64,000 nucleotides of DNA from Streptomyces sp. NBC_00250 (GTDB lineage Bacteria; Actinomycetota; Actinomycetes; Streptomycetales; Streptomycetaceae): assembly GCF_036192275.1 (NCBI RefSeq), contig NZ_CP108088.1, forward strand, positions 7,860,001-7,924,000, read 5' to 3'. The position numbers were made by a program, and so were the translations under genes. Positions 17,425-25,386 of this stretch are shown piece by piece (positions within the stretch are counted from its first letter, which is position 1; every line of letters begins with the position of its first letter). The notes below the pieces were generated by a model, which searched no databases, had not been told where the DNA came from, and worked only from the letters and a program-made list of their open reading frames with translations.

Positions 17425-18344
17425 CAGCAGCGCTCCCAGGCGGTGGTGCAGGCGCGGACGAGGAGGCGGGCGGCGCCCTCGCGCCGGTACTCGGCGGTGG
17501 CGTGGACGTCGTCGGAGGGGGTGAGGTGGGAGAGTGCGGCGTGGGCCGCTGTGGCGAGTGCCTGCTCTCCGACGTCGCTCCCCACGAGCGCGTCCTCCGC
17601 GGCGGGCAGTCGTACGGGGACGGGGCCGGCGCCGCAGAAGACCACGCGGGCGGCGCGGCAGGTGTCGGTGGCGGTGTCCCGTTCCAGGACCGCGGCTACG
17701 CCGACGGTGGCGAAGTCGCCGTGTCTGCGGGTCAGTTCTTCGAATGCCCAGCCCCGCTGTGCCGGGGGCCGCGGGAAGACGACCTCGGTGAGGAGCTCGT
17801 CCGCCTCGACGGCCGTGGAGAAGGTGGCGACGAAGAAGTCCTCGGCGACGACCGTACGGGTGCCCCGCGGACCGGTGATCACGAAGCGGGCGTCCAGGGC
17901 CAGTGCCGCGGTGGGCAGCTCCGCGGCCGGGTCGTGGTGGGCGAGGCTGCCGCAGACGGTGCCGCGGTTGCGGATCTGAGGGTGCCCGATGTGGCCGATC
18001 GCGGCGGCGAGCAGCGGCCATCCGTCCCGTACCGCGTGGTCCGCGGCGGCGTGGGCCTGCCGTACGGCGGCTCCGATGCGGAGGTCGCCTGACTCGTCCA
18101 CGTGGAGACGGCCGAGTTCGGGGATCCGGGTGATGTCCACGAGCAGCTCGGGCCTGGCGAGACGCATGTTCAGCATGGGGATCAAGGACTGGCCGCCCGC
18201 CATGACCTTGGCCTCCCGCTCCTCGTCGGCGAGGAGGGCGACCGCCTCGCCGACGGTGCTGGGGGCGGTGTAGTCGAAGGGTGTGGGTTTCAACCTGCTG
18301 CCACCGGACCTCTCGTGTCGTCGTCGCGCCGTGGCATTCGACAC
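17424..18344 (-). CDS. FAD-binding subunit of molybdenum hydroxylase (CoxM-like)
   Basis: A 306-residue FAD subunit. The first FAD motif is AGGQSLIPMLNMRLARP and the second is the NRGTVCGSLAHHDPAAELP type. A C-terminal CO-dehydrogenase flavoprotein domain follows. Two starts are possible: GTG 18344, with no visible ribosome site, or TTG 18293, which gives LKPTPFDYTAP, almost exactly the family start (MKPxPFDY). I favour the latter biologically but list the longer frame. The promoter must lie in the AT-rich gap shared with the divergent xdhC-like gene. Confidence 0.9.
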   Translation of the reverse strand: MSNATARRRHERSGGSRLKPTPFDYTAPSTVGEAVALLADEEREAKVMAGGQSLIPMLNMRLARPELLVDITRIPELGRLHVDESGDLRIGAAVRQAHAAADHAVRDGWPLLAAAIGHIGHPQIRNRGTVCGSLAHHDPAAELPTAALALDARFVITGPRGTRTVVAEDFFVATFSTAVEADELLTEVVFPRPPAQRGWAFEELTRRHGDFATVGVAAVLERDTATDTCRAARVVFCGAGPVPVRLPAAEDALVGSDVGEQALATAAHAALSHLTPSDDVHATAEYRREGAARLLVRACTTAWERC

Positions 18345-18434
18345 GGGTCGATCTATCTAGTACCTAAAATGATTTACATTAAAGTTTCTTCTTGGCAAGA
18401 GGTTGCCAGAGATTTCACGGTCCGCGGAGGCGAC
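18345..18434. promoter_or_regulatory. AT-rich divergent promoter region
   Basis: The gap between the CoxM-like gene and the XdhC-like gene contains about 45 bp of strikingly AT-rich DNA (around 18350-18395) in an otherwise very GC-rich region. An AATG-5-CATT inverted repeat lies at 18368-18380. It must carry the promoters for both divergent transcripts, and the repeat is a candidate operator. GGAGG at 18426-18430 is the ribosome site for the XdhC-like gene. Confidence 0.5.
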
Positions 18435-19529
18435 ATGCGACACGTCATCGACCAGGCAGCCGCCTGGCAACGCTCCGGAACCCGCTTCGCCATGGCAACC
18501 GTCGTGCGGACCTGGGGCTCGTCCCCGCACGGTCCGGGTGCGTCGATGCTCGTGTCCGAGGAGGGCCGCATCGTCGGCAGCGTCTCCGGCGGCTGTGTCG
18601 AAGCCGCCGTCTGCGCGATCGCGGAGGAGGTGCTCGCGGGAGCCGCCCCGACGCTCGAACGCTGGGGAGTCGGTGACGAGGACGCCTTCGCGGTGGGTCT
18701 GACCTGCGGCGGAACGATCGAGGTACTGGTCCGCGAGGTGGGTGCGGATGTACCGCTCAGCCGGCTCGCCGCCGACATCGCGGCCGGCGTACCGGTGGCC
18801 CTGGTCACCCCCGTCGACGGCAGTGGCTGCCTGGCCGTCGGCGGCGGGACGACGACCGGCTCCCTGGGTGATCCCGGGACGGACCGGGCGGCGGCCCTGG
18901 TCGCCGAGGGCATGCTCCGGCGCGGCGCCAGCGGGCTGGTGACCAGCGGGGACGACACGACCGAGGAATCCGCCTGTGCGCCGGAGCGTGAGCTCCTGGT
19001 GCAGTCCTTCGCCACGCGGCCACGCCTGCTGATCTTCGGCGCGGTGGAGTTCGCCCGGCCCCTGGCGGACATGGGCGCCGCACTCGGGTACCGCGTGACG
19101 GTCTGCGACGCCAGGCCGGCCTTCGCGGTGGCCGAGCGCTTCCCGAGGGCCGAGGATGTCGTCACCGAACGACCCGACCGCTGGTTCCGCGCCCATGACC
19201 ACCTGGTCGACGCGTCGTCCGCGGTGTGCGTGCTGACCCATGACGCACGGTTCGACGTGCCGGTTCTCGCCCTCGCCCTGCGCAGTATGGCCGGGTACGT
19301 CGGAGCCATGGGCAGCCGCCGGACGCACGAGGACCGACTGGAGCGGCTGCGTACGGCGGGCACGACGGACGCGGAACTCGCACGGCTGCGCTCGCCGATC
19401 GGGCTGGATCTCGGTGGCCGGGGCCCGGAAGAGACCGCTGTGTCGATCTTGGCCGAGATCGTCGCGGTACTGCGCGGCGGCACCACGCTGCCGCTCGCCC
19501 TGCGAACCGGCCCGGTGCACAAAGTGTGA
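18435..19529 (+). CDS. XdhC/CoxI family molybdenum cofactor maturation protein
   Basis: A 364-residue protein of the XdhC family, which binds Moco, protects it, and helps install the sulfido ligand in xanthine-oxidase-type enzymes. The N-terminal XdhC/CoxI domain has WGSSPHGPGASMLV and GSVSGGCVEAAV. The C-terminal Rossmann domain has LLIFGAVEFARPLADMG and FDVPVLALAL then YVGAMGSRRTHEDR. The ATG has a GGAGG site five bases upstream. It is divergent from the CoxM-S-L-G operon and is expected to activate that enzyme. Confidence 0.92.
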   Translation: MRHVIDQAAAWQRSGTRFAMATVVRTWGSSPHGPGASMLVSEEGRIVGSVSGGCVEAAVCAIAEEVLAGAAPTLERWGVGDEDAFAVGLTCGGTIEVLVREVGADVPLSRLAADIAAGVPVALVTPVDGSGCLAVGGGTTTGSLGDPGTDRAAALVAEGMLRRGASGLVTSGDDTTEESACAPERELLVQSFATRPRLLIFGAVEFARPLADMGAALGYRVTVCDARPAFAVAERFPRAEDVVTERPDRWFRAHDHLVDASSAVCVLTHDARFDVPVLALALRSMAGYVGAMGSRRTHEDRLERLRTAGTTDAELARLRSPIGLDLGGRGPEETAVSILAEIVAVLRGGTTLPLALRTGPVHKV

Positions 19530-19538
19530 CCGTTTTTG

Positions 19539-19564
19539 AACGAGTGTTTTTATGAACACTCGTT
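19539..19564. promoter_or_regulatory. perfect 10-bp inverted repeat operator
   Basis: AACGAGTGTT and its exact complement AACACTCGTT are separated by 6 bp (tttatg). The site lies between the XdhC-like stop (19529) and the GTG of the TetR-MarR gene (19578). Size and symmetry are those of a TetR-family operator, so it is the likely autoregulatory site of the downstream fusion regulator. Confidence 0.75.
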
Positions 19565-19577
19565 TAATCTGGATCAC

Positions 19578-20855
19578 GTGGATCCGAGGAACAAGAGCCG
19601 TCGACGATCGACCGCAAGCCCCACGCCGGAAGCGGAAACCGGCTGGGGAGCAGGGCAACCGCCACCGCGCCGTCCCGGCTCCCACGACCCGGAGGGCAAT
19701 CGCCAGGCGGTCCTCGACGCGGCGCGGCGCCTGTTCGGCGCGCACGGCTACAAGGGCGTCGGCGTCCGCGCCATCGCGGCCGAGGCGGGAGTGACGCCCG
19801 GCCTGGTGATGGCGTACTTCGGAACCAAGGACGGCCTGTTCCGTGAGGCGGTGGCCGGCGGGTCGGGCATCACCGAAGACGTGCTGTCCGCCGCAGTGGG
19901 CAGCACGGGCGAACTGCCCGCGGCCCTGGCCCGCGCCTACCTCGACCGATGGGATCACCTGCCGGTCGATGATCCCTGGCCCGCATTGATCCGCTCGGCC
20001 GTCAGCCACCCGCCGAGCGCCGAGCTTCTGCGCACGATCCTGGAGAAGCAGGTCGGCGAACCTCTCGCGCGCCTACTGGGCGACTCGGCCGACGCGGAGG
20101 TGCGCGCCGCCGTCATTCGGAGCGTCCTGTTCGGCGTGATCATGGAGCGCTACCTCTTCGCCCACGAACCGGCGGCCTCCGTCCCCACCGACGAGCTCGC
20201 TCCTGCGTTGACGGACGTCCTCACCACCGCATTCGGCAACGCTCTCGACCTCGCTCGCCCATCTGCGCCGGGCGGCACGGCCGACGGCCAGGACGGGTCC
20301 GTGCGCCCCGGCGTCGACCGCCCCGCAACGGGCCCCGAGGCCACCCGGCCGCACTCGGAGCCCGTACACCCCGATCGTCTTCGCCCGGAGCCCGCCGCCC
20401 TGGCGGCGGACAGCTCACCCGCAGCCGTGCTCGCACGGCTCAACGAGTGCGCCACTGTTCATCAGGAGCTGATCAGCAGGACCGTCCGCGAATACGGCAT
20501 CAGCCTGCCCGCCTATGACGTGCTCGCCGCCCTCCGCGACGCGGGCGAGCCCTACCGTCGGACGACGGGCGAGGTGGCGGCGGCCGGCAGGGTCCGCGCG
20601 GGCGGTCTCACCCAGCACGCGGACCGTCTGGAGGCAGCGGGGCTGATCCGGCGGGAGCGCGACGCGGACGACCGTCGGATCATCCGGCTGTGTCTCACCC
20701 CGGAGGGTCTCGCGCTGGCCGAGCGGATCTTCGCCGTACGGTCGGCCCAGGAGCAGGAACTGCTCGCCGGACTGGGCTCGGCAGACCGGCGCCGGCTCTC
20801 CGGGCTGCTCGGCGCCCTGGGGCGAACGCTGGGGGCGGGTGTCCCGGAGCAGTGA
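19578..20855 (+). CDS. TetR-MarR fusion transcriptional regulator
   Basis: One 425-residue frame carries two complete regulators. A TetR N-terminal HTH (VLDAARRLFGAHGY, VRAIAAEAGVTPGLVMAYFG) with a TetR ligand domain reaches to about residue 210. A Pro/Asp-rich linker follows, then a full MarR winged helix (VHQELISRTVREYGISLPA, TTGEVAAAGRV, and the wing DADDRRIIRLCLTPEG) ends the protein. I see no stop or frameshift between the halves. GTG 19578 is chosen because the frame's earlier TTG (19536) lies within the operator region. It follows the XdhC-like gene and probably controls the Mo-hydroxylase region, which is inference. Confidence 0.85.
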   Translation: MDPRNKSRRRSTASPTPEAETGWGAGQPPPRRPGSHDPEGNRQAVLDAARRLFGAHGYKGVGVRAIAAEAGVTPGLVMAYFGTKDGLFREAVAGGSGITEDVLSAAVGSTGELPAALARAYLDRWDHLPVDDPWPALIRSAVSHPPSAELLRTILEKQVGEPLARLLGDSADAEVRAAVIRSVLFGVIMERYLFAHEPAASVPTDELAPALTDVLTTAFGNALDLARPSAPGGTADGQDGSVRPGVDRPATGPEATRPHSEPVHPDRLRPEPAALAADSSPAAVLARLNECATVHQELISRTVREYGISLPAYDVLAALRDAGEPYRRTTGEVAAAGRVRAGGLTQHADRLEAAGLIRRERDADDRRIIRLCLTPEGLALAERIFAVRSAQEQELLAGLGSADRRRLSGLLGALGRTLGAGVPEQ

Positions 20856-20867
20856 CGGCATCCGGCA

Positions 20868-21329
20868 ATGGCCATTGAAGTCCCGCCCGAGGTGCCCACC
20901 CAGGTTGCTGTCGATCTGGGGAAGAGGGGCATCCCAGGCGGGTTGATCGGATACGAGTACCGGCCACTGAGCAAGCCGGTGCACTTCGCGGGGTCCGGTG
21001 AACGTGGGCTGATCGACATCGCGATGAGTGGCCTGTTCGGACGTATCGCCATTGACGTGGCCAGCGGTCACGTGGTGCACACTCCCGAGATCGAGTCAGC
21101 GGCGGTCAGTCACGTGAACAGGGACCTCGCTTCGTTCAACCGATGCATCGCGGCTGTGATCGCACGCTTCCCGTTCCATGCCGAGGGCGACGAGGAGACA
21201 TACGAGGTGGCGGAAGAGCTGCGCGACCTAGTCTCCGGCATCGACGAGACCGCTCTCTTGCGCGATGGGATTTGGGAGACCTTCTGCGCCGACGTGGAGA
21301 TGGGGGACCATGCGGACAGGGATGGGTGA
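20868..21329 (+). CDS. SUKH-4-like immunity family protein
   Basis: A 153-residue protein starting 13 bp after the fusion regulator. The pattern GLIDIAMSGLFGRIAIDVASG (listed in pieces: GLIDIAM, GRIAIDVASGHVVHTPE) then FNRCIAAVIARFPFHAEGDEETYE and IDETALLRDGIWETFCADVE matches the C-terminal part of SUKH-4 family proteins of Streptomyces. Those are associated with polymorphic toxin immunity, although many occur without a toxin. The usual C-terminal segment after WETFCADVE is short here, so the end may be frameshifted. No toxin gene is adjacent. Confidence 0.6.
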   Translation: MAIEVPPEVPTQVAVDLGKRGIPGGLIGYEYRPLSKPVHFAGSGERGLIDIAMSGLFGRIAIDVASGHVVHTPEIESAAVSHVNRDLASFNRCIAAVIARFPFHAEGDEETYEVAEELRDLVSGIDETALLRDGIWETFCADVEMGDHADRDG

Positions 21330-21389
21330 TCCGGGACTGGTCCCCGGTTGCGGTCAGCCATCCAGACTCAGGCCGGTGGCAGTGATGCA

Positions 21390-21563
21390 GTCATCGACGG
21401 GCCGCCGGGCGCGGACCACGCCCGCCGCAACGCGAGAGACTACGAGCGTCTCCCGCAGCATTCCGAGGCTCACCTGAACTGGTCCCTCATCACCCTCATG
21501 ACCAGGCGGCTCACGAGGAAGGGCCTGCCCCCAGGCTGGACGAAGAAGGCTGCGGCCACCTGA
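21390..21563 (+). pseudogene. IS5-type transposase C-terminal remnant
   Basis: About 55 residues (IDGPPGADHARRNARDYER, LPQHSEAHLNWSLITLMTR, RLTRKG) resemble the extreme C-terminus of IS5-family DDE transposases. No upstream catalytic domain or inverted terminal repeats are found. It is a relic and one of several breakpoints in the 14-kb island. Confidence 0.6.
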
Positions 21564-21599
21564 GGTCCGAGGCAGAACCCGCCGCGCAAGGTGCCCGCC

Positions 21600-22145
21600 T
21601 CATTGGTATGACGGTTCTTTGTCGCTTGCCAGCCTCGCGTGGAGTTCGACGTCATAGCGCACGCCGTCGTATTCGAGCTTCTGCCGCTGAAGACCCTCGA
21701 CCGCGAAGCCGGCGGCGGCAGCGACCCGGCACGACGCGGGGTTGTTGACCCGGTGGCCCAGCTCGAGGCGGGACAGCTCAGCGTCAGAGAAAGCCCACCG
21801 CGCCAGAGCCCTGCATGCCTGCGAGGCGACACCCCGCCCGCGGGCCGTTGACGTCGTCCAGTACGAAACCCAGCCGGTGGCATGACGCCGATCGACGGCA
21901 CCAACGGCGACGTTTCCGAGTACGGCGCCTCCTCCGTCAACCACGGCGAAGGCGAAGGCCGCCCCCGCGTCCCATCGCTCCGTCCACACCGAAATCCACC
22001 GTTCCGCAGCGTCCTGCGAGTCGATCGCCGCCTCGGACTGCCCACGCATCAAAGGGTCTGCAAACGCACTCATCACCGGGCGGGCATCCAGCGCGGCCCA
22101 TCGACGCAGCAGCAGCCCGGATGGAGTCTCTACGTGATCACGCAT
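21600..22145 (-). CDS. GNAT family N-acetyltransferase (RimJ/RimL-like)
   Basis: A 181-residue GNAT fold protein. The acetyl-CoA loop region reads TTSTARGRGVASQACRALARW, and the C-terminal RVNNPASCRVAAAAGFAVEG is the RimJ/RimL-type motif B. Such enzymes acetylate N-termini, small amines or antibiotics; the substrate is unknown. ATG 22145 (MRDHVETPSG) matches the family start. It is convergent with the transposase relic, which lies 36 bp from its stop. Confidence 0.85.
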   Translation of the reverse strand: MRDHVETPSGLLLRRWAALDARPVMSAFADPLMRGQSEAAIDSQDAAERWISVWTERWDAGAAFAFAVVDGGGAVLGNVAVGAVDRRHATGWVSYWTTSTARGRGVASQACRALARWAFSDAELSRLELGHRVNNPASCRVAAAAGFAVEGLQRQKLEYDGVRYDVELHARLASDKEPSYQ

Positions 22146-22326
22146 GGCCGGAGTCTCGCCCAACACAGGGCCACTGTCACTCCGTTTCTCGCAGAGCTCA
22201 GGTTCGAAACACTCACTCAGTACTCAGGAAGTGGGCACGTTCATCCGTACATGACCGGGCACGTTCACGTGTACGCCGACACATGGGACGCGCCGTCGCA
22301 TCTACGGCGCATCGCTGAGTGCACGA

Positions 22327-23466
22327 TTACCTACGCCGAGCGTGCGGCTGCGGAACGGCAGCTGAGATTCGAGCAACGGGCATCACTCGGGCGGCGGTCG
22401 TCGGTGGGGGCGCGGCGACGAGGGTCGTGGCGGTGGAGACGAGTTCAGCCAGGAGGGCCTCGGCGACACCGGCGGAGAGCCTGATCATCCACGCCGCACG
22501 GTCGACGTTGTCGCCGCCGTGGAGGGTCCAACGGTCGGCGGTGGAGTGTGGGGTGTGCCCGAAGGTGACCGAGCGGCTGCCCGCTGTCCAGCCGGCGTGG
22601 GCGGGGTGGCTCGCTGGGCTCCATCCTGCGGCCCGCAGGATCTCGTGGGGGCCCTCGCCGGACCAGACAGGAGGTGAATCGAGGTGCTGAAGGATCGTTG
22701 CGATCAAGGGGACGGGCGTACTCGCCGTGATCGTGGCGTGCCAGATGCGTTCGCCGACCGGGCCGTCGTACTCAGAGATCGTCCAGGCCACGTCGGAACG
22801 GTGTCGGGCCTCATGGTCGAACTCGGCCCGGGCGGTCAGGGATTCGTTGACGGCGATCGTCGTCTCGTCGAACGGCCGGTATCTCTCCCACCGGGGTTCA
22901 TCTGCGAAGAGGGTCTGGATGAAGGCTTCGTGCTCGCCAGGTCCTGCGGCCGGCGGCTCCGCCCCAGGCGTCACGGCTTCTGTGTAAGCAATCGGCTGCC
23001 CGCAGGTGAGGACTTGGCGGACGGTGCGTTCGAGGTCGGTCAGTGGGGCGGGGCCAGGGTGGGCGGCGACGGAGTACAGCCGCTGGAACTCGGCGATGGC
23101 CTCCGTCTTGTCCTTGAACGTCGAGCTGACCTGCCGGACGTGGTCTTCGCCGTGGAGGTGCACGTGACGCCGGACCCCGGTGCTGTAGCTGCCGACGGCA
23201 ACAGTGTTCTGTCCGTCGTTGGCGTGCAGGTGGACGACGAAGCGGCCTTCGGCTATGTCGTCGTGGATGCGCTGGGCTTCGGCGCTTACCTCGCGGACTT
23301 CCTCCCTGGTGCACCAGGGAAACGGGTAGTTGGCCCATTCCCACTTGGTGTCGATCTCGTCCTGGAGGCCGGGCGTGATGTCGACGGTGAAGCCGTAGCG
23401 CCGGAGCTGGCGGGCGGCGAGGTTGGCGTAGTGGGGCTCTTCGCGGTCGACGCGGGCGAGCACCAT
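22327..23466 (-). CDS. conserved hypothetical protein of actinobacterial accessory regions
   Basis: A 379-residue acidic soluble protein with no recognised catalytic domain. Two similar halves can be sensed. The first has VLARVDREEPHYANLAARQ, a CTREEVREVSAEAQRIHDD segment, and VVHLHANDG then RRHVHLHGEDH. The second has LTARAEFDHEARHRSDVAW and a C-terminal block (SRSVTFGHTPHSTADRWTL) typical of ligand-binding folds. ATG 23466 is used, but similarity to what I recall of this family begins about 20 residues upstream without a start codon. It may therefore be expressed through the preceding DnaB-N-like gene or by re-initiation. Function unknown. Confidence 0.6.
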   Translation of the reverse strand: MVLARVDREEPHYANLAARQLRRYGFTVDITPGLQDEIDTKWEWANYPFPWCTREEVREVSAEAQRIHDDIAEGRFVVHLHANDGQNTVAVGSYSTGVRRHVHLHGEDHVRQVSSTFKDKTEAIAEFQRLYSVAAHPGPAPLTDLERTVRQVLTCGQPIAYTEAVTPGAEPPAAGPGEHEAFIQTLFADEPRWERYRPFDETTIAVNESLTARAEFDHEARHRSDVAWTISEYDGPVGERIWHATITASTPVPLIATILQHLDSPPVWSGEGPHEILRAAGWSPASHPAHAGWTAGSRSVTFGHTPHSTADRWTLHGGDNVDRAAWMIRLSAGVAEALLAELVSTATTLVAAPPPTTAARVMPVARISAAVPQPHARRR

Positions 23467-24592
23467 GGTGGTGGGGCTGGTGCTGCGCCAGCCGAGTTCG
23501 TGGAGGTGGGAGCGTGCGGCGTCGGCTGTTGGTCCGGTGGTGGTTGCGGTGACGCCGGGGCGGATGTCGCGATGGGGCGGGTGGCCTGCTGCCAGCGGCT
23601 GCGGACGGTGTGGAGGTCGGCGAGCGCGCGGCGGCTGCCGGCGATGAGCTGGTGCACGCTGTTGGTGGGGTCCGCGGCGTAGGCGGTGATCTGCCCGGCG
23701 GCGTGGAGGGCTCGTGCCAGGAGGGCCCGTTCGACGAGTCGCTCGCCCCAGTACCTCGCGGAGCCGACGGGCTCCGAGAGCAGGGCGATCACGGCGGCGG
23801 GGGCGACAGCGGTGGCGAGGAGGCCCTGCTGCTGGGCCTCCCACAGCACCGTGATCGGATCCACGGGGTGCCCGCGGTGGGCCAGTGCGGTGACGCATTG
23901 CCACAGGCCGGCGTGGACCGGGTCGAGGAAGTCGTCGGCGGTCAGCCAGCGCATTTCGCTCAACTGCTCTGGCCGGGAGACCGCGCCTGCGAGCAGCCAC
24001 TGTTCGGCCTCCCGCCCCTCGTCTCCCTCTGCCGGTCGGGGGGCCGGCGGGTGCGGGGTGCGGGGCAGCGGGCGGGCATGGGAGGGGAAACGTCCCGCGA
24101 GCTGATCGAGGTGCCGTGCGAGGTCGTCGGCGGCGGTGAGGGTGTGCCGGGGGCGTTCCGGCACGGTGGTGTCTGTGGCGGCCCGTGCGAGCTGTTCGGC
24201 GTGGTGGTGGATGGTGCGCCGGGCGTACTCGGCGCGGATGACGACGGCGTACGCGGAGGCGTGCTGGGGCTGGGGGCAGGCGGAGACCAGATTGTGCATG
24301 TACGAGGGGGCAGGCCCGGTGTCTGCGTCCGGGCCTTGGCCAGGACGGTGTTCAGCCAGTCGAGCCCGCCGACGGAGGTTGCTTCCTCGGGTGCGGGGAC
24401 GTCGTGCATCGCGGCGAAGACGGCAGCGTGGACGGGGCTGTCGAAGGCGGAGGTGTCGAGGTCCTCCAGGGCCAGCAGCAGTTGGGGCTGGAGGAGGACG
24501 GCACCCAGGAGCGCTTGCTCGGCGTAGTAGAGCGGAGGGCGCTCGGTCGGCTCGTACGGATCCTCCGTGCCGGGGTCGGGGGTTGGGGACAT
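23286..24592 (-). pseudogene. DnaB-like helicase N-terminal-domain protein, frameshifted
   Basis: Starting at ATG 24592, whose A is also the last base of the methyltransferase stop, the frame encodes YYAEQALLGAVLLQPQLLLA, the start of a DnaB N-terminal domain. After residue ~95 (KARTQTPGLPP) the similarity moves to another frame, which continues YMHNLVSACPQPQHASAYAV. A second DnaB-N-like repeat follows (EQWLLAGAVSRPEQLSEMRW, FLDPVHAGLWQCVTALAHRG). One extra C in the run of five at about 24306-24310 would restore it, so this is either a real frameshift or a sequencing error. No ATPase domain follows. Its end overlaps the hypothetical gene 22327-23466. Confidence 0.65.
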
Positions 24593-25386
24593 CAGGCTGC
24601 CAGGGTGAAGTCGTCGGCGGTGAGGGTGCGGTCGAGGTGCGGGGCGAGGAGGTGTGCGGCGAGTCGCGGCGGGACGGCGTTGCCGATCTGGGAGGACTTG
24701 GCGCCCTTGGTGCCCTGCCAGGGGTAGTCGTCGGGGAAGGTCTGCAGGGTGCCGGGCTCCGCGGCGGTGATCCGGATGGGGGCCGGCGGCGTGGTCTCCT
24801 GCTCCTCCCCGTGGGCTGGGCGGGCGACCCACATGCACTCGTTCGCCCGGTGCCCGAAGAACAGCGTGCCAGCGGGCTCGTCTACACCTCGGATGGTCGC
24901 GTTGGACTGATTGTTGCTGCGCAGGGCCCAGGTCCAATGCGCAGCCTTGCTGGTGCACGTTGGGGCGGGGCCGGAGGCGGGGCTGTTCCCGCGCGTTCCG
25001 TGCCGGGCCGTCCAACCCGCCCCGCGGGTCTGGGGCTTGAGGACGATGTCCGCAGCCTTCGGCGGTTCCGTCCAGGTGCCGCGGTCGCGGGCGTCCGTCA
25101 GCGTCTTGCGGGCGCCGGACGGGAAAGGTTCGGGGCCGCCTCCGGGCCCGCCTCCGGCGCAGACCGTGGGCACGGGGCGGTCGGTGGCGCCCCAGCCGAG
25201 GGCCTCTGCCATGGACACCCACCGGGCGCGCCTCGGCCCGAAGAGGCTCTCGGGCTCAGCGAAGCGGGCGTGCGTCGGCGGCGGAGGCCCGGCGGTTCGG
25301 ACGCGCGATGCGAGGAGGATCGCCCGCTTCCGCGTCTGCGGAACGCCGTAGTCGGCCGCGTTGAGGACGCCGGTCCAGACCGAGAC
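24592..25386 (-). pseudogene. C5 cytosine DNA methyltransferase, C-terminal fragment
   Basis: About 264 residues of the C-terminal half of a Dcm-type enzyme: motif VIII (YGVPQTRKRAILLASR), a long variable target-recognition region and motif X (SSQIGNAVPPRLAAHLL). Motif I, the PCQ catalytic loop (motif IV) and ENV (motif VI) are missing. The open frame continues upstream to 25632, but that part is not homologous. The enzyme cannot be active as encoded. It is followed without gap by the DnaB-N-like gene, a pairing I recall from other Streptomyces accessory regions. Confidence 0.75.

Noticed and set aside
21390-21563. Active insertion sequence
   Set aside because: Only the transposase C-terminus remains and no terminal inverted repeats are visible.
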